From: Marinobacter nanhaiticus D15-8W
GTDB lineage: Bacteria; Pseudomonadota; Gammaproteobacteria; Pseudomonadales; Oleiphilaceae
Length of the DNA stretch: 64,000 nucleotides
Reading direction: 5' to 3'
NCBI RefSeq assembly: GCF_036511935.1
Contig: NZ_AP028878.1
Location: 3,658,001-3,722,000, forward strand
Position numbers and translations under genes: made by a program
Part shown: one piece after another, positions 8,254 through 17,229 of the stretch
Layout of the letters: each line of letters opens with the position of its first letter
Position numbering within the stretch: position 1 is the first letter of the stretch
Notes under the pieces: model-generated
Database searches by the model: none
What the model was told of the DNA's origin: nothing
What the model saw: only the letters and a program-made list of their open reading frames with translations

Positions 8254-9069
8254 TTAGTTGTTGGTGCCGCGGCCACCGACGAAGATCAAAGCGACTTCAC
8301 CGTCACTGCTGCCAAAGCTAAGTGTGCCCCCGGCATCGTCCGGGATAAGCGACCCCACACCACTGTATGTACCGTTGCGAAGGCTGCCTTTCACACCTCT
8401 ACTGTCGTCTTGGCACTGTGTCACAGTGAAATCGACTTCATACGAGTTGACGGAGGTGTTTGGTATCGTCACTTGACCGTTAAATTGGCATTTTGTTTCG
8501 TCGGACCCATCCAATTCCCCATCTTCGTAGACCGTCAGCGTAACCGTGCCACCGGTCGTCTCGGCCATTGAATAAACTCCGGCCATCTGGGAGAACTTGA
8601 CACCGCGGTCACTCAAGTAAGATTCGCGCTTAAACTCAATCTGCGATTCGAATTCCACGCCCCGACCAGTGAGCACCATGTTCGAACTGCTATTCACCTG
8701 CCCCTCAAGCGAACCCGTATTCGTAACCCACTTCTTCTCACCGGTGCTATATGCAACGTCCTGAACCGGACCAGATACTTTACCCGATGAGTCGAAATTC
8801 AGCTGGCCACCTGAATAGACAGACGTTCGAACAACGACAGAAGCAAATCGACCAGTCGGACTGACGAAAGCTACACCAGCAACTTCGTTGTCGGAGTCCG
8901 GATAAGTAATCGTCGTATTGAAAGCGCCGGCCTTTATCTCGGTAGCCGAATCGGAACCTCCGTCCCCATCGTCGCTACCGCCTCCACCGCCGCCTCCGCA
9001 ACCCGCGAGGGCAACGATGCTCAAACCCACCAAACCCCAAGATACGAAACCCCGACTACTACTACCCAT
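8254..9069 (-). CDS. Uncharacterised lipoprotein
   Basis: 271 residues with a lipoprotein signal: WGLVGLSIVALAGC, Cys23 as the lipidated residue, followed by a run of seven glycines and an Asp/Gly/Ser linker. The rest is beta-rich with repeated Thr/Ser/Gly strands (for example MVLTGRGVEFESQIEFK) and two later Cys that could pair (KCQFNGQ, TQCQDD). AAGGTGG precedes the ATG. No enzyme motif was recognised. Gly-rich linkers after the lipid Cys are common in lipoproteins of marine gammaproteobacteria; its likely place is the outer membrane. Function unknown. Confidence 0.8.
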   Translation of the reverse strand: MGSSSRGFVSWGLVGLSIVALAGCGGGGGGGSDDGDGGSDSATEIKAGAFNTTITYPDSDNEVAGVAFVSPTGRFASVVVRTSVYSGGQLNFDSSGKVSGPVQDVAYSTGEKKWVTNTGSLEGQVNSSSNMVLTGRGVEFESQIEFKRESYLSDRGVKFSQMAGVYSMAETTGGTVTLTVYEDGELDGSDETKCQFNGQVTIPNTSVNSYEVDFTVTQCQDDSRGVKGSLRNGTYSGVGSLIPDDAGGTLSFGSSDGEVALIFVGGRGTNN

Positions 9070-9532
9070 GATTCACCACCTTATTGTTCAGAAAACGGGC
9101 TGCCTAACCAAGAGCGGGAACACGACTCAAAGTCGCAACAGCACCCAACGCCCCCTAGGTCCATGTCAAAAAGACTTTTCAAGGGCGTCATATCACCAGT
9201 GTAGACGGCTCCAGAGGCGCCACCATTAACATTAGAGTGAAGAAGAATTCATAATTCTCACATTTGCACGCCAGTCAAGCTAAAAACGCGATAGCCGGGG
9301 CCTGAATTGATCAGGGAGCAGAAAGTCTATTGAAAATCAAAGACTGACGGCCGACCATTAAGGTTCCTCTGTTTGTCCGCGGTATGACTCCGGGGGACGT
9401 CCGTCAGCGGTTCTGGCATTCCCGGCCATCCAAGGCGTATCACCGCCGCGGCCTTCGGCAGCATCGCTGACAGACTTGTCAGAGGTTCATGGACAATCGG
9501 TCATAAAACAAGCCAGAAATCAGGAACTGACG
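9070..9532. other. Intergenic region, 463 bp, divergent promoters
   Basis: Separates the divergent lipoprotein and cstA genes, so both promoters should be here. A wide inverted repeat CTGACGG (near 9344) / CCGTCAG (near 9400) is visible but weak. No gene, RNA or mobile element was recognised. Confidence 0.4.
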
Positions 9533-11212
9533 ATGAGTGCCATATTGCTGCTTGTACTGGGGCTGGGTGGAATGGCTCTGGGCTATTTCCTCTACTCCCG
9601 CTTTATTGCGAAGGTCATCTACAAGGTCGATGAGAACTTCCGCACGCCGGCCAACGAATTCGAGGATGGCGTTGATTTCGTACCCACCAACAAGTTCGTA
9701 CTCTGGGGCCACCACTTCACGTCTGTCGCCGGCGCTGCGCCGATTGTCGGGCCGGCGATTGCCGTTATCTGGGGCTGGCTGCCCGCCTTCCTCTGGGTGA
9801 CCATCGGCACCATCTTCTTTGCTGGCGTCCACGACTTCGGCGCAATCTGGGCCAGCGTGCGCAATAAGGCCAAGTCGATCGGCACGCTGACCGGCGAGGT
9901 CGTCGGTACCCGCGCCCGGTCGATCTTTACCATCGTTATCTTCCTGGTCCTGCTGATGGTGAACGCGGTATTCGGCGTGGTCATCGCCAGACTGCTGATC
10001 AACAATCCCGGCTCGGTAGTTCCGGTTTGGGGCGCTATCGCTGTGGCGCTGGTTATCGGCCAGTTGATCTACCGGGGCAAGATGAGTCTGCCGTTGGTGT
10101 CCCTGGTCGGCGTTGTGGCCCTCTACTTCCTCATCTATATCGGGCCGTCGGTACCGGTTTCACTGCCCGAGCAGGTCGGTGGCCTGTCGGATAATGCCGC
10201 CTGGATCCTGATCCTGTTCGGCTATGCGGCGATTGCCTCGTTGCTGCCGGTCTGGGTGCTGCTGCAGCCCCGGGATTACATCAATGGGCTGCAGCTTTTC
10301 GTGGGTTTGATTGCTCTGTATGCCGCAGTTCTCATCGGCAACCCGACGGTCGTCGCACCGATGATCAACCAGGACGTTCCTGCCGGAACGCCATCGATGA
10401 TTCCCCTACTGTTCGTCACCATCGCCTGCGGCGCGATTTCGGGCTTTCATGGCCTGGTGGCCTCCGGGACAACGTCCAAACAGCTGCGCCGTGAGCCCGA
10501 CGCCCGTTTCGTCGGCTATTTCGGTGCCACCGGGGAAGGTGCACTGGCGTTGGCGGCCATCATTGCAGCGACTGCGGGTTTTGCTTCCCTTGCCGACTGG
10601 CAGGCGGTCTACACCTCCTTTGGCCAGGGCGGCGTACTGGCTTTCGTCAACGGGGGCGCAACCATCCTCAGCCAGGGTACCGGCCTGGATGCCGAAGTCG
10701 CCGGCACCATGCTAACGGTCATGGCCGCGCTTTTTGCCGGCACCACCATGGACACCGGCCTGCGCCTGCAGCGCTATATCTTTCAGGAATGGGGCGAGAT
10801 CTATAACGTCAAGTGGATGTCCAAGGCCGCGCCGGCCACCCTGCTGTCTGTCGGGACCTGCCTGCTGCTGGCCTTCGGCGCTGGCGGCGCAGACGGCTCC
10901 GGCGGTCTGCTGATCTGGCCGCTGTTCGGCACCTCCAACCAGTTGCTGGCTGGGCTGACCTTGCTGGTCGTGACCGTCATGCTGGTTCGTCGCGGCACAC
11001 CCACGATCTACACCGTAGTGCCGCTCATCTTCCTACTGGTGATGACGCTCTATGCGCTGCTGATCCAACTCAAGGGTTTCTACACCAAGGGCGACTGGTT
11101 CCTGTTGACGCTCGATCTGGTCGTATTGGTGGCGGCGATCCTGGTGAGTCTGGAATGTATTGCTTCGTTGCGTCGTCTCAAGCAGGAGCGCCAGCAGTCC
11201 GGCGCATCCTGA
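9533..11212 (+). CDS. cstA: CstA-family carbon starvation protein / transporter
   Basis: 559 residues; start chosen at MSAILLLVLG because AGGA sits 7 bases upstream (a TTG 57 bases earlier lacks an RBS). It has about 14 to 16 hydrophobic segments and the CstA signatures KFVLWGHHFTSVAGAAPIVGPAIAV, WVLLQPRDYING and SGFHGLVASGTTSKQL. E. coli CstA and YjiY/BtsT (about 700 residues) take up pyruvate or peptides; this is the shorter form lacking part of the C-terminal region. It is followed 67 bp later by the small CC-tailed gene and then the ArsA-like ATPase, a set that appears co-transcribed. Substrate is inferred only from the family. Confidence 0.92.
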   Translation: MSAILLLVLGLGGMALGYFLYSRFIAKVIYKVDENFRTPANEFEDGVDFVPTNKFVLWGHHFTSVAGAAPIVGPAIAVIWGWLPAFLWVTIGTIFFAGVHDFGAIWASVRNKAKSIGTLTGEVVGTRARSIFTIVIFLVLLMVNAVFGVVIARLLINNPGSVVPVWGAIAVALVIGQLIYRGKMSLPLVSLVGVVALYFLIYIGPSVPVSLPEQVGGLSDNAAWILILFGYAAIASLLPVWVLLQPRDYINGLQLFVGLIALYAAVLIGNPTVVAPMINQDVPAGTPSMIPLLFVTIACGAISGFHGLVASGTTSKQLRREPDARFVGYFGATGEGALALAAIIAATAGFASLADWQAVYTSFGQGGVLAFVNGGATILSQGTGLDAEVAGTMLTVMAALFAGTTMDTGLRLQRYIFQEWGEIYNVKWMSKAAPATLLSVGTCLLLAFGAGGADGSGGLLIWPLFGTSNQLLAGLTLLVVTVMLVRRGTPTIYTVVPLIFLLVMTLYALLIQLKGFYTKGDWFLLTLDLVVLVAAILVSLECIASLRRLKQERQQSGAS

Positions 11213-11279
11213 AACTGAACCGGCGCCACGCTCCTCGTCGTCAGGTTTGTCGCGAGGTCGTGGCGCCCGGGAGATCATA

Positions 11280-11558
11280 ATGAAAGACACCCTGACCCGC
11301 CTGAAATACTGGTACCAGCGCGCCAGCGCTGCCGGAGCGGAATACTACAATGCGCCCTACCGTGCCGCCATTGCCCGCGCCAAGCGTGATGAGGACGACC
11401 TGTTCATGTTACTGGTCTTCGGCGAGATGATGGGCATTCCCAATCCTGCCAGCTGGTACACCCTGGAACTGCAGCCACTGCTGCTCGAACGTTTCCACGA
11501 CTGGCACAAGCGTATGGGCATGGAACGCTCGCCGCTGGACAACATGCGCTGCTGCTGA
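11280..11558 (+). CDS. Small Cys-Cys-tailed protein (cory-CC-star type)
   Basis: 92 residues starting MKDTLTRLKYWYQRASAAG and ending DNMRCC-stop. The C-terminal Cys-Cys directly before the stop, the short length and the position between cstA and an ArsA-like ATPase match what I remember of the 'cory-CC-star' family; that assignment is from memory of the pattern. Other features are an Ala/Tyr-rich amphipathic first half (YYNAPYRAAIARAKRDEDDL) and a hydrophobic stretch FMLLVFGEMMGIPNPASW. There is no signal peptide. The terminal Cys pair could bind a metal or form a mixed disulfide; both are inference. It starts 67 bp after cstA and ends 7 bp before the ATPase gene, so translation is likely coupled. 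Confidence 0.8.
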   Translation: MKDTLTRLKYWYQRASAAGAEYYNAPYRAAIARAKRDEDDLFMLLVFGEMMGIPNPASWYTLELQPLLLERFHDWHKRMGMERSPLDNMRCC

Positions 11559-11565
11559 GGGTCGC

Positions 11566-12594
11566 ATGCTCGATACCCAACGATTACTCGATATCCAGAA
11601 ACTGATAGGCAGCAAACGCCTGTTGATGGTTGGCGGGAAAGGCGGAGTCGGCAAGACCACGGTTTCCGCTGCGTTGGCTGTGGCTGCGGCCGAGGCCGGT
11701 CGGCGAGTGCTGTTGGTCTCCACCGATCCTGCCCATAGTCTGGCGGATGCATTCGACCGTGCTATCGGCGGCATGCCCACCACGCTCTGGCCCAACCTGA
11801 CCGCCCTGGAGCTCGACCCGGATACGGAAGTGGACGCCTACCTGGAACGGGTATTTGGCCAGATGCGCCGCTACGTTGGCCCGGACCAGGTCAACGAACT
11901 TCAGCGCCAACTCCGCCTTAGCAGCCAATCCCCCGGCGCCCAGGAAGCCGCCCTGCTTGAGCGCATGTCCCGTCTCATCGGCGAAAGCGAAAAGGATTAC
12001 GATCTACTGATCTTCGACACCGCACCCACCGGTCACACGCTCAGATTGCTGAGCCTGCCGGAGGTTATGGCGGCATGGACGGATGGCCTGCTCAAGCACA
12101 ACAAGCGGTCGGAAAAACTGGGCAAGGCCCTGGCTCACCTGACGCCGGGACGTAGCGTCGACAACCCGCTGACCGATCCCAAGGAGCATGCCCTGGAAGA
12201 CATGGATCCGCGCAGCCGGGAACTGACAGAAACCCTGCTGGCCCGCCAGCGGCTGTTCCAGCGGACACGTCGGGTACTCAACAACGCCGAACACACGGCC
12301 TTCCTGTTCGTCTTAACGCCGGAGCGGCTGCCCATCCTGGAAACGGAGCGGGCGGTGAATTCTCTCAGGGGCGCCTCGGTTCCGGTCGCCGGCGCCATCG
12401 TCAACCGGCTATTGCCGGACAATGAAGACAGCCGTTTCTGGGCCCATCGTCGGGAGCGCCAACAGCGGCATCTCGACGATATCGACCAGCGCCTGGGCAC
12501 TATGCCCCAGCTGCGCTTACCGTTGCTCGAAGACGATATCCAGGGGCTGGATAACCTCCTGGCGTTTTCACGGCACCTCATGTCCAAGCCCTAG
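11566..12594 (+). CDS. ArsA/Get3-like P-loop ATPase linked to CstA
   Basis: 342 residues with the deviant Walker A of the SIMIBI class, GGKGGVGKTT (about 23-32), the switch region STDPAHSLADAF, and a Walker B/switch II LLIFDTAPTGHTLRLL. It is one ATPase unit, like Get3/TRC40, not the doubled E. coli ArsA. The protein has no cysteine at all, so neither the arsenite site of ArsA nor the Cys-x2-Cys zinc site of Get3 is present. It follows the CC-tailed gene by 7 bp. Arsenic export is therefore unlikely; an ATP-driven chaperone or assembly role for the CstA complex is my inference. Confidence 0.88.
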   Translation: MLDTQRLLDIQKLIGSKRLLMVGGKGGVGKTTVSAALAVAAAEAGRRVLLVSTDPAHSLADAFDRAIGGMPTTLWPNLTALELDPDTEVDAYLERVFGQMRRYVGPDQVNELQRQLRLSSQSPGAQEAALLERMSRLIGESEKDYDLLIFDTAPTGHTLRLLSLPEVMAAWTDGLLKHNKRSEKLGKALAHLTPGRSVDNPLTDPKEHALEDMDPRSRELTETLLARQRLFQRTRRVLNNAEHTAFLFVLTPERLPILETERAVNSLRGASVPVAGAIVNRLLPDNEDSRFWAHRRERQQRHLDDIDQRLGTMPQLRLPLLEDDIQGLDNLLAFSRHLMSKP

Positions 12595-12891
12595 TAAGTC
12601 CAGGCCATCGACAGGTACGACACAAACGCGAACCGTGGTTACCGCCAAAAATGCCCTTCCCCTTCGGCGGTCTTCTTTCCAAACGTCGGTCACTCAAATG
12701 CGGCTAGTTTATTGACGGTTGAAATCAGGATCTCCTGGCTGCAGCTCAATAGTAGGGCCGGATAGGTCTTTAAGAGACTTGGGCTTTCCGGCAGTCGACC
12801 AAGCGAATTAACCCTATTCGTATTCTTAGGAACTAAAAGCGACGCAGTTTTCAGTCGTGCCATTCAGCGTGCAATGCCAAGGAGGCACATT

Positions 12892-13218
12892 ATGAAACCG
12901 ATTAGCCGTGACGAACTGAAAACCATGAACGAAACCGAGCATGAGGACTTTGTCCTGATCAACGTGCTCGATCCCGAAGCATTCAACGAACAGCACATTC
13001 GCACATCGATCAACATACCGGTCGGTGACGACGACTTTACCAGGAGGGTGAAAGAGGTGGTCGGCAGCAAGGACCGCAAGGTCGTGGTCTACTGCGCGAG
13101 TTTCGATTGCCCTGCCTCACCGAAAGCCGCCAAGGAATTGGAGGATGCCGGCTTTACCCGGGTGTTCGATTATGAGGGCGGCACCAAGGACTGGTTCGAG
13201 AAGAAGCAGGCAGCCTGA
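12892..13218 (+). CDS. Single-domain rhodanese-like protein
   Basis: 108 residues. The start at MKPISRDELK is fixed by AAGGAGG 6-8 bases upstream; a longer frame from 12874 is unlikely. It has the rhodanese fold pattern: VLINVLDPEAFNEQHIRTSINIP (CH2A-like), then VVYCASFDCPAS, where the first Cys would be the sulfur-carrying residue and a second Cys lies in the loop, and a closing helix with a conserved Gly-Gly (YEGGTKDWF). Family members transfer sulfur or protect against thiol stress. The neighbours give no pathway. A strong terminator follows. Confidence 0.9.
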   Translation: MKPISRDELKTMNETEHEDFVLINVLDPEAFNEQHIRTSINIPVGDDDFTRRVKEVVGSKDRKVVVYCASFDCPASPKAAKELEDAGFTRVFDYEGGTKDWFEKKQAA

Positions 13219-13235
13219 CAGCCGCTCGCGCAGGC

Positions 13236-13262
13236 GGAGGGGCGATGCCCCTCCTTTTCTTC
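13236..13262 (+). terminator. Rho-independent terminator of the rhodanese gene
   Basis: Perfect 8-bp GC-rich stem GGAGGGGC (13236-13243) / GCCCCTCC (13247-13254), GAT loop, then TTTTCTT. It lies 18 bp after the stop. Confidence 0.88.
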
Positions 13263-13311
13263 ATACTTCGTTTAACCTTTACCGATAGCATACCGGGCTT
13301 ACCGGAACAGC

Positions 13312-13668
13312 CTATTTCCCGCCCAGCATCTTCAAGTACTGTTTTAGCACTACGGCATTATTCCGTTCCTTTTCCGACGCACTGAACACCAACGTGACTG
13401 TATGGTCCCGTGAATCTTGCGCGATGCGCCGAAGCGTATCCCGATACGGTTTGAGCTCGCTCAGATAGGATTTACGGAACTCACTCCAGGTCACCTCCCC
13501 CGCATGGAAGGCCTTCCGCAATTCGTTCGAAGGTGCCACATCCTTGAGCCATTCCCGGATCTCAAGCTTTTCTTTCGATACGCCTCGCGGCCACATACGG
13601 TCGACGAGAATGCGATCGCCGTCCTCACTGGATGGAGAGTCATAGGCACGTTTTAGGGCGAGCGTCAT
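13312..13668 (-). CDS. DUF488 family protein
   Basis: 118 residues, the usual length of the short DUF488 proteins (YeaO type). Family signatures: ILVDRMWPRGVSKEKL near the N-terminus, WLKDVAPSNELRKAFHAG, FRKSYLSEL, and VTLVFSASEKERNNAVVLKQYL at the end. An AGGAGG RBS sits 7 bases before the ATG. No biochemical role is established for this family. A perfect ANR/FNR-type box lies 205 bp upstream of its start, so oxygen-linked control is possible but not shown. Confidence 0.9.
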   Translation of the reverse strand: MTLALKRAYDSPSSEDGDRILVDRMWPRGVSKEKLEIREWLKDVAPSNELRKAFHAGEVTWSEFRKSYLSELKPYRDTLRRIAQDSRDHTVTLVFSASEKERNNAVVLKQYLKMLGGK

Positions 13669-13872
13669 TGGGCACCTCCTGTTGTAAACGTAGACGTGTG
13701 TCCGTTCGATTCTGAATCAACCAACTGTGAAACGTGCTCGACTAAACAGGCTACTAAAGAACCATGTTAATACCCCGTTCGTGGCATAGCCAAAGCCATA
13801 CGAAGCATTAGGATTGCCTCAGCAAACAACTACTTCGCATTTAAAACTATTTAACAGTTCATGCGCTATCTG

Positions 13873-13886
13873 TTGATCCACATCAA
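13873..13886. promoter_or_regulatory. Perfect ANR/FNR box
   Basis: TTGATCCACATCAA matches the FNR/ANR consensus TTGAT-N4-ATCAA at all ten defined bases. It lies in the 541-bp gap between DUF488 (start 205 bp away on the minus strand) and the chemoreceptor gene (start 325 bp away on the plus strand). Either could be controlled. No FNR/ANR gene is in the window. Confidence 0.6.
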
Positions 13887-13961
13887 GCAGCGCCCACAAC
13901 CCGGGTGGCACCCTGGATTGGTCGGGATCTGCTGGGAGATCGCCTGGCGCACAGAAAAGCT

Positions 13962-14004
13962 TGTAGCAACAACGTAAAATTTGATTTTACAAATAATTGC
14001 TACA
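13962..14004. repeat. Nested inverted repeat upstream of the chemoreceptor
   Basis: Outer arms TGTAGCAA (13962-13969) / TTGCTACA (13997-14004) and inner arms GTAAAAT (13974-13980) / ATTTTAC (13984-13990), all perfect, with a TTG loop and a 4/6-nt internal bulge. The AT-rich inner stem and lack of a T-run argue against an ordinary terminator; it may be an operator or an RNA leader structure. Confidence 0.6.
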
Positions 14005-14210
14005 AACACTTATTAGACAAAACTCACGTAACTTTTAATCTATAACTATGAAATGCGGCTAACGACCGGACGTCCTTTGCCCCCTACGCAAACGCCGGGC
14101 TCGTCGTTACAGGTGCACTCGAGGAAGGGTGCGATCTGTTGGTTCAGTCTCTGACCCAACCGGGAGGGAATCCAAACCCGAGCAATCACTGAACCAACGG
14201 AGTTAAGAGC

Positions 14211-15887
14211 ATGAACGCAGTACTCAACCGGTTGTCCCTGGGCACCAAGATCATTGGCAACGCTGTCGTTCTCCTGTCGCTATTTGTCCTGTGCGCCGGC
14301 TATACCGTGTATGCCATGAACAGCATCGAGCGGGAACTCACTACAGTCTCGAAGCGGGATATTCCTCTCACCGAACACGTAGCTGCCATTACCGCCCACC
14401 AGCTCAGACAGACCATCGAGTTCGAACGCGCGCTGCGCTTCAGCTCCGATATTCCGCAGGACAATGGCGCTCGCCGCGAATTCCAGGACGCTATAGCCAG
14501 ATTCGACAAGGAGGGTGAGCTCGTCGACCAGCAGCTTCGCTCCGCGGGCAAGGTAATCGATAGTTTGCAGTCAACGGACGAACGTACACAGCGGGAGTTC
14601 AGCGCCGTTGCTCGTCGGTTGAAACAGATCGATGTCGCCCATGAGGAATTCGCCAACCAGGCTCAACGTGTTTTCTCCGCGTTGTCCGAAGGCCGTGCCG
14701 GGAATATCGACACCCTGGTGGCTCAGGTCAAACGCGAAGCCGATGAACTGGACCAAAGCCTGACCGCCCTGCTCGACGATATCGGCACCTTTACCGAAGC
14801 CAGCGCCATGACTGCTCTCGAGCACGAACAGGACGCCTTGTCCGTAATCGTCACAGTCGTCACGGTAAGTACCCTGTTCGGCCTGCTGGTCAGTTGGTAC
14901 GTCTCCCGGTCCATCGTTCGCGGCGTCAAACGAGCCATCGTAACCGCATCAGGCGACCTTACCCAGGAGATCCAGGTGGATAGCAGCGACGAGATCGGTG
15001 AACTGCTCGGGGCCATGAACGGACTGCGTCAGAAGCTGCTGAACATGATTTCGCAGATCTCCGGCACGACAGCGCAACTGGCGGCCGCGTCGGAAGAAAT
15101 GTCAGTGGTCACCGACCAGACCAGCCGCACGATCGACGAGCAGCGTTCGGAGACCGAGCAGGTAGCCACTGCCATGAACGAAATGTCCGCCACCGCCCAG
15201 GAAATCGCCATCAGCGTCAACCAGACGGCAACTGCGGTCACGGAGGCAAGCGAGCATTCCAACCAGGGCAGTCGGACGGTCCAGGACACGATCGACCAGA
15301 TCCAAACGCTGGCTCATGATGTCGATGCATCTGCAAAGGCCATCAGCGAGGTAGAGGAATACAGCAAAACTATCAGCACAGTGATCGAGGTCATCCAGGC
15401 CATCGCCGAACAGACCAACCTGCTGGCGTTGAACGCTGCCATCGAGGCGGCTCGCGCCGGTGACCAGGGACGGGGCTTTGCGGTCGTCGCCGACGAAGTG
15501 CGGGCACTGGCGAGCCGGACACAGCATTCGACCAACGAGATCAACGACATGATCTCCAAGCTGCAGACGGTTTCGCATAAGGCTGTCGAATCGATGATGA
15601 GCAACAAGACCCAGGTAGGAGCCACGGTGACGTTGGCGGGTCAGGCCGGGCAGGCTTTGAGGACCATAGATCAGGCGATGGCCCGCATCAACGATATGGC
15701 CACACAGATTGCCAGTGCATCAGAAGAACAGGTGGGCGTCGCGGAAGAGATCAATACCAATATCGCCCGGATCAACGAGATGACTTACCAGACCGCCCAG
15801 GGCGCCGAGGAGACGGCAAACGCCAGCCGGGACCTGACACGTATGGCGTCCGATCTACGCGGTCTGGTCGCACAGTTCCAGGTCTAA
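14211..15887 (+). CDS. Methyl-accepting chemotaxis protein
   Basis: 558 residues. TM1 at about 14-36, a periplasmic helical sensor of about 170 residues with no Cache fold visible (four-helix-bundle type), TM2 at about 212-232, a HAMP linker, then the long signalling coiled coil. The hairpin tip is intact: [37 protein letters not shown], the CheA/CheW contact site. Candidate methylation sites are Gln/Glu-rich heptads on both sides (for example [19 protein letters not shown] repeats). The C-terminus GLVAQFQV carries no pentapeptide tether for CheR. Ligand unknown. An ANR box and a nested hairpin lie upstream. Confidence 0.95.
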   Translation: MNAVLNRLSLGTKIIGNAVVLLSLFVLCAGYTVYAMNSIERELTTVSKRDIPLTEHVAAITAHQLRQTIEFERALRFSSDIPQDNGARREFQDAIARFDKEGELVDQQLRSAGKVIDSLQSTDERTQREFSAVARRLKQIDVAHEEFANQAQRVFSALSEGRAGNIDTLVAQVKREADELDQSLTALLDDIGTFTEASAMTALEHEQDALSVIVTVVTVSTLFGLLVSWYVSRSIVRGVKRAIVTASGDLTQEIQVDSSDEIGELLGAMNGLRQKLLNMISQISGTTAQLAAASEEMSVVTDQTSRTIDEQRSETEQVATAMNEMSATAQEIAISVNQTATAVTEASEHSNQGSRTVQDTIDQIQTLAHDVDASAKAISEVEEYSKTISTVIEVIQAIAEQTNLLALNAAIEAARAGDQGRGFAVVADEVRALASRTQHSTNEINDMISKLQTVSHKAVESMMSNKTQVGATVTLAGQAGQALRTIDQAMARINDMATQIASASEEQVGVAEEINTNIARINEMTYQTAQGAEETANASRDLTRMASDLRGLVAQFQV

Positions 15888-15893
15888 CCGAGT

Positions 15894-15911
15894 CCGGCCA
15901 GGGATGGCCGG
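15894..15911. terminator. Hairpin after the chemoreceptor gene
   Basis: Perfect 6-bp stem CCGGCC / GGCCGG with a 6-nt loop, 7 bp after the stop, without a T-run. It is only a possible terminator between convergent genes. Confidence 0.35.
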
Positions 15912-15965
15912 CTCGCCGTTGCTGCTTCGTTTCCGCTCCGTTCCGTTCCTGCGGCGATCCCGTTT

Positions 15966-17030
15966 CTATCCGTCCTGGTCCCGGGACCTGGCCTCCTCGA
16001 TCGCATCCTCGGCCTGCTCCCAATCCTCTTCGTCCGCCTCGGGGTTCTCGTGCTCATCGGCCCGACTGGGACGGAAACAGAACGTTGCCAGGATCGGGAA
16101 ATGATCGGAACCAAAGGCCTCCAGCCGGCTCATGTTCCTGAGCGTAAATTCCTCGCTTACGAAGATATGGTCCAGTGGCCAACGCATTAGACGGTAGTTG
16201 GCGTGGAAGGTACTGAACATGCCTCTTCCCCGCCGTGGGTCCAGCATGCCACTGACGCGACAGAACATCCGTGTGGTGCGTGACCAGGCGACATCGTTCA
16301 GGTCGCCGGCCACCAGCGTCGGGTCGCCGTCCCGGTGGATTCCCTTGCCGACCAGCAACAACTCGGCGTCACGCCACAGGGATTCATCACTCTCGCTTGG
16401 CGCGGGTGGACGCGGATGAAGCGCATGCAGACGCACCCTGGAGCCGTTGGCGAGACGCAACCACGTGTGGACGGATGGAATATCCTTCTGGATCAGCCAC
16501 GACACATCGGTATCCTCGAGCTTGAGCCGGGAATAAAGGTGCATGCCGTAGAGGTTGTCCAGCGGGATCCTGACCGCGTATGGATAGTCTTCCCCTAACG
16601 CTGAATCCAGCGCATCCCCCCACCACTGGTCACTCTCGAGCGTGAGCACGACATCCGGCTTGTGTTGCAGGATTTGCCGGGTCAGTCCTTCGGCATTGCG
16701 GTTGGGCGTGAGCACGTTTGCAACCAGTAGACTGACACAGCGCTCCTCGAAGCCGTCCTGCGCATCTTTGACCTGTTTTGGCCACAACCGGGTATACGGA
16801 AGGATCCGGTAGGTTTGCCAACCCAGGACGGCAGCAGAAAGGATAACGGTAGGCCATAACAGCGGCGGGGCGGCCAGGGGGGAAAGCAGCAGGATGAGTA
16901 GCGCGATGGCGGCGATCTGCAGGCGCGGGAAGTCGCAAGCCCGAATCCACCAATCATAGAACGGTAAGCGCGCGAATACCGTGAGTGTCGTAACCACGAG
17001 CGAGGCGATGAAAAGACCGATACTCAACAA
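15966..17030 (-). CDS. Membrane-anchored endonuclease/exonuclease/phosphatase (EEP) protein
   Basis: 354 residues. Three hydrophobic segments (about 3-20, 36-55, 58-75) anchor it; the EEP domain follows from about 95. Catalytic motifs: LLVANVLTPNRN and LTLESDQWW (Glu metal ligand), LVAGDLNDVAW, PLDHIFVSEEF and AFGSDHFPILATF (Asp-His pair). The C-terminus is an acidic tail rich in Glu/Asp. The start is TTG with GGAG nine bases upstream; no ATG is in frame before it. EEP proteins of this layout (YafD-like) are predicted periplasmic-facing phosphodiesterases. Substrate unknown. It overlaps nothing and is not in an obvious operon. Confidence 0.88.
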   Translation of the reverse strand: MLSIGLFIASLVVTTLTVFARLPFYDWWIRACDFPRLQIAAIALLILLLSPLAAPPLLWPTVILSAAVLGWQTYRILPYTRLWPKQVKDAQDGFEERCVSLLVANVLTPNRNAEGLTRQILQHKPDVVLTLESDQWWGDALDSALGEDYPYAVRIPLDNLYGMHLYSRLKLEDTDVSWLIQKDIPSVHTWLRLANGSRVRLHALHPRPPAPSESDESLWRDAELLLVGKGIHRDGDPTLVAGDLNDVAWSRTTRMFCRVSGMLDPRRGRGMFSTFHANYRLMRWPLDHIFVSEEFTLRNMSRLEAFGSDHFPILATFCFRPSRADEHENPEADEEDWEQAEDAIEEARSRDQDG

Positions 17031-17229
17031 TTCATGCTCCAGTCAGCGGCATGACACCCTTTGTCCATTCGTAATCCGGATTCCATACCATCCGAAGGCT
17101 TGGGCTTAGCTTGCCAGCGACAAGGATGGACTGCAAAAAACACACGTTGATTTTAGACGTTTGGGAACGGCTTTCTTGCAGCCGACACCTTTTCCCCGAG
17201 CCCCTGGCTTCATGTTTTCAGGCGACGCG

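Noticed and set aside
11566..12594. Arsenic-resistance ATPase
   Set aside because: No cysteines for arsenite and no arsB/arsC/arsR nearby; its context is CstA.
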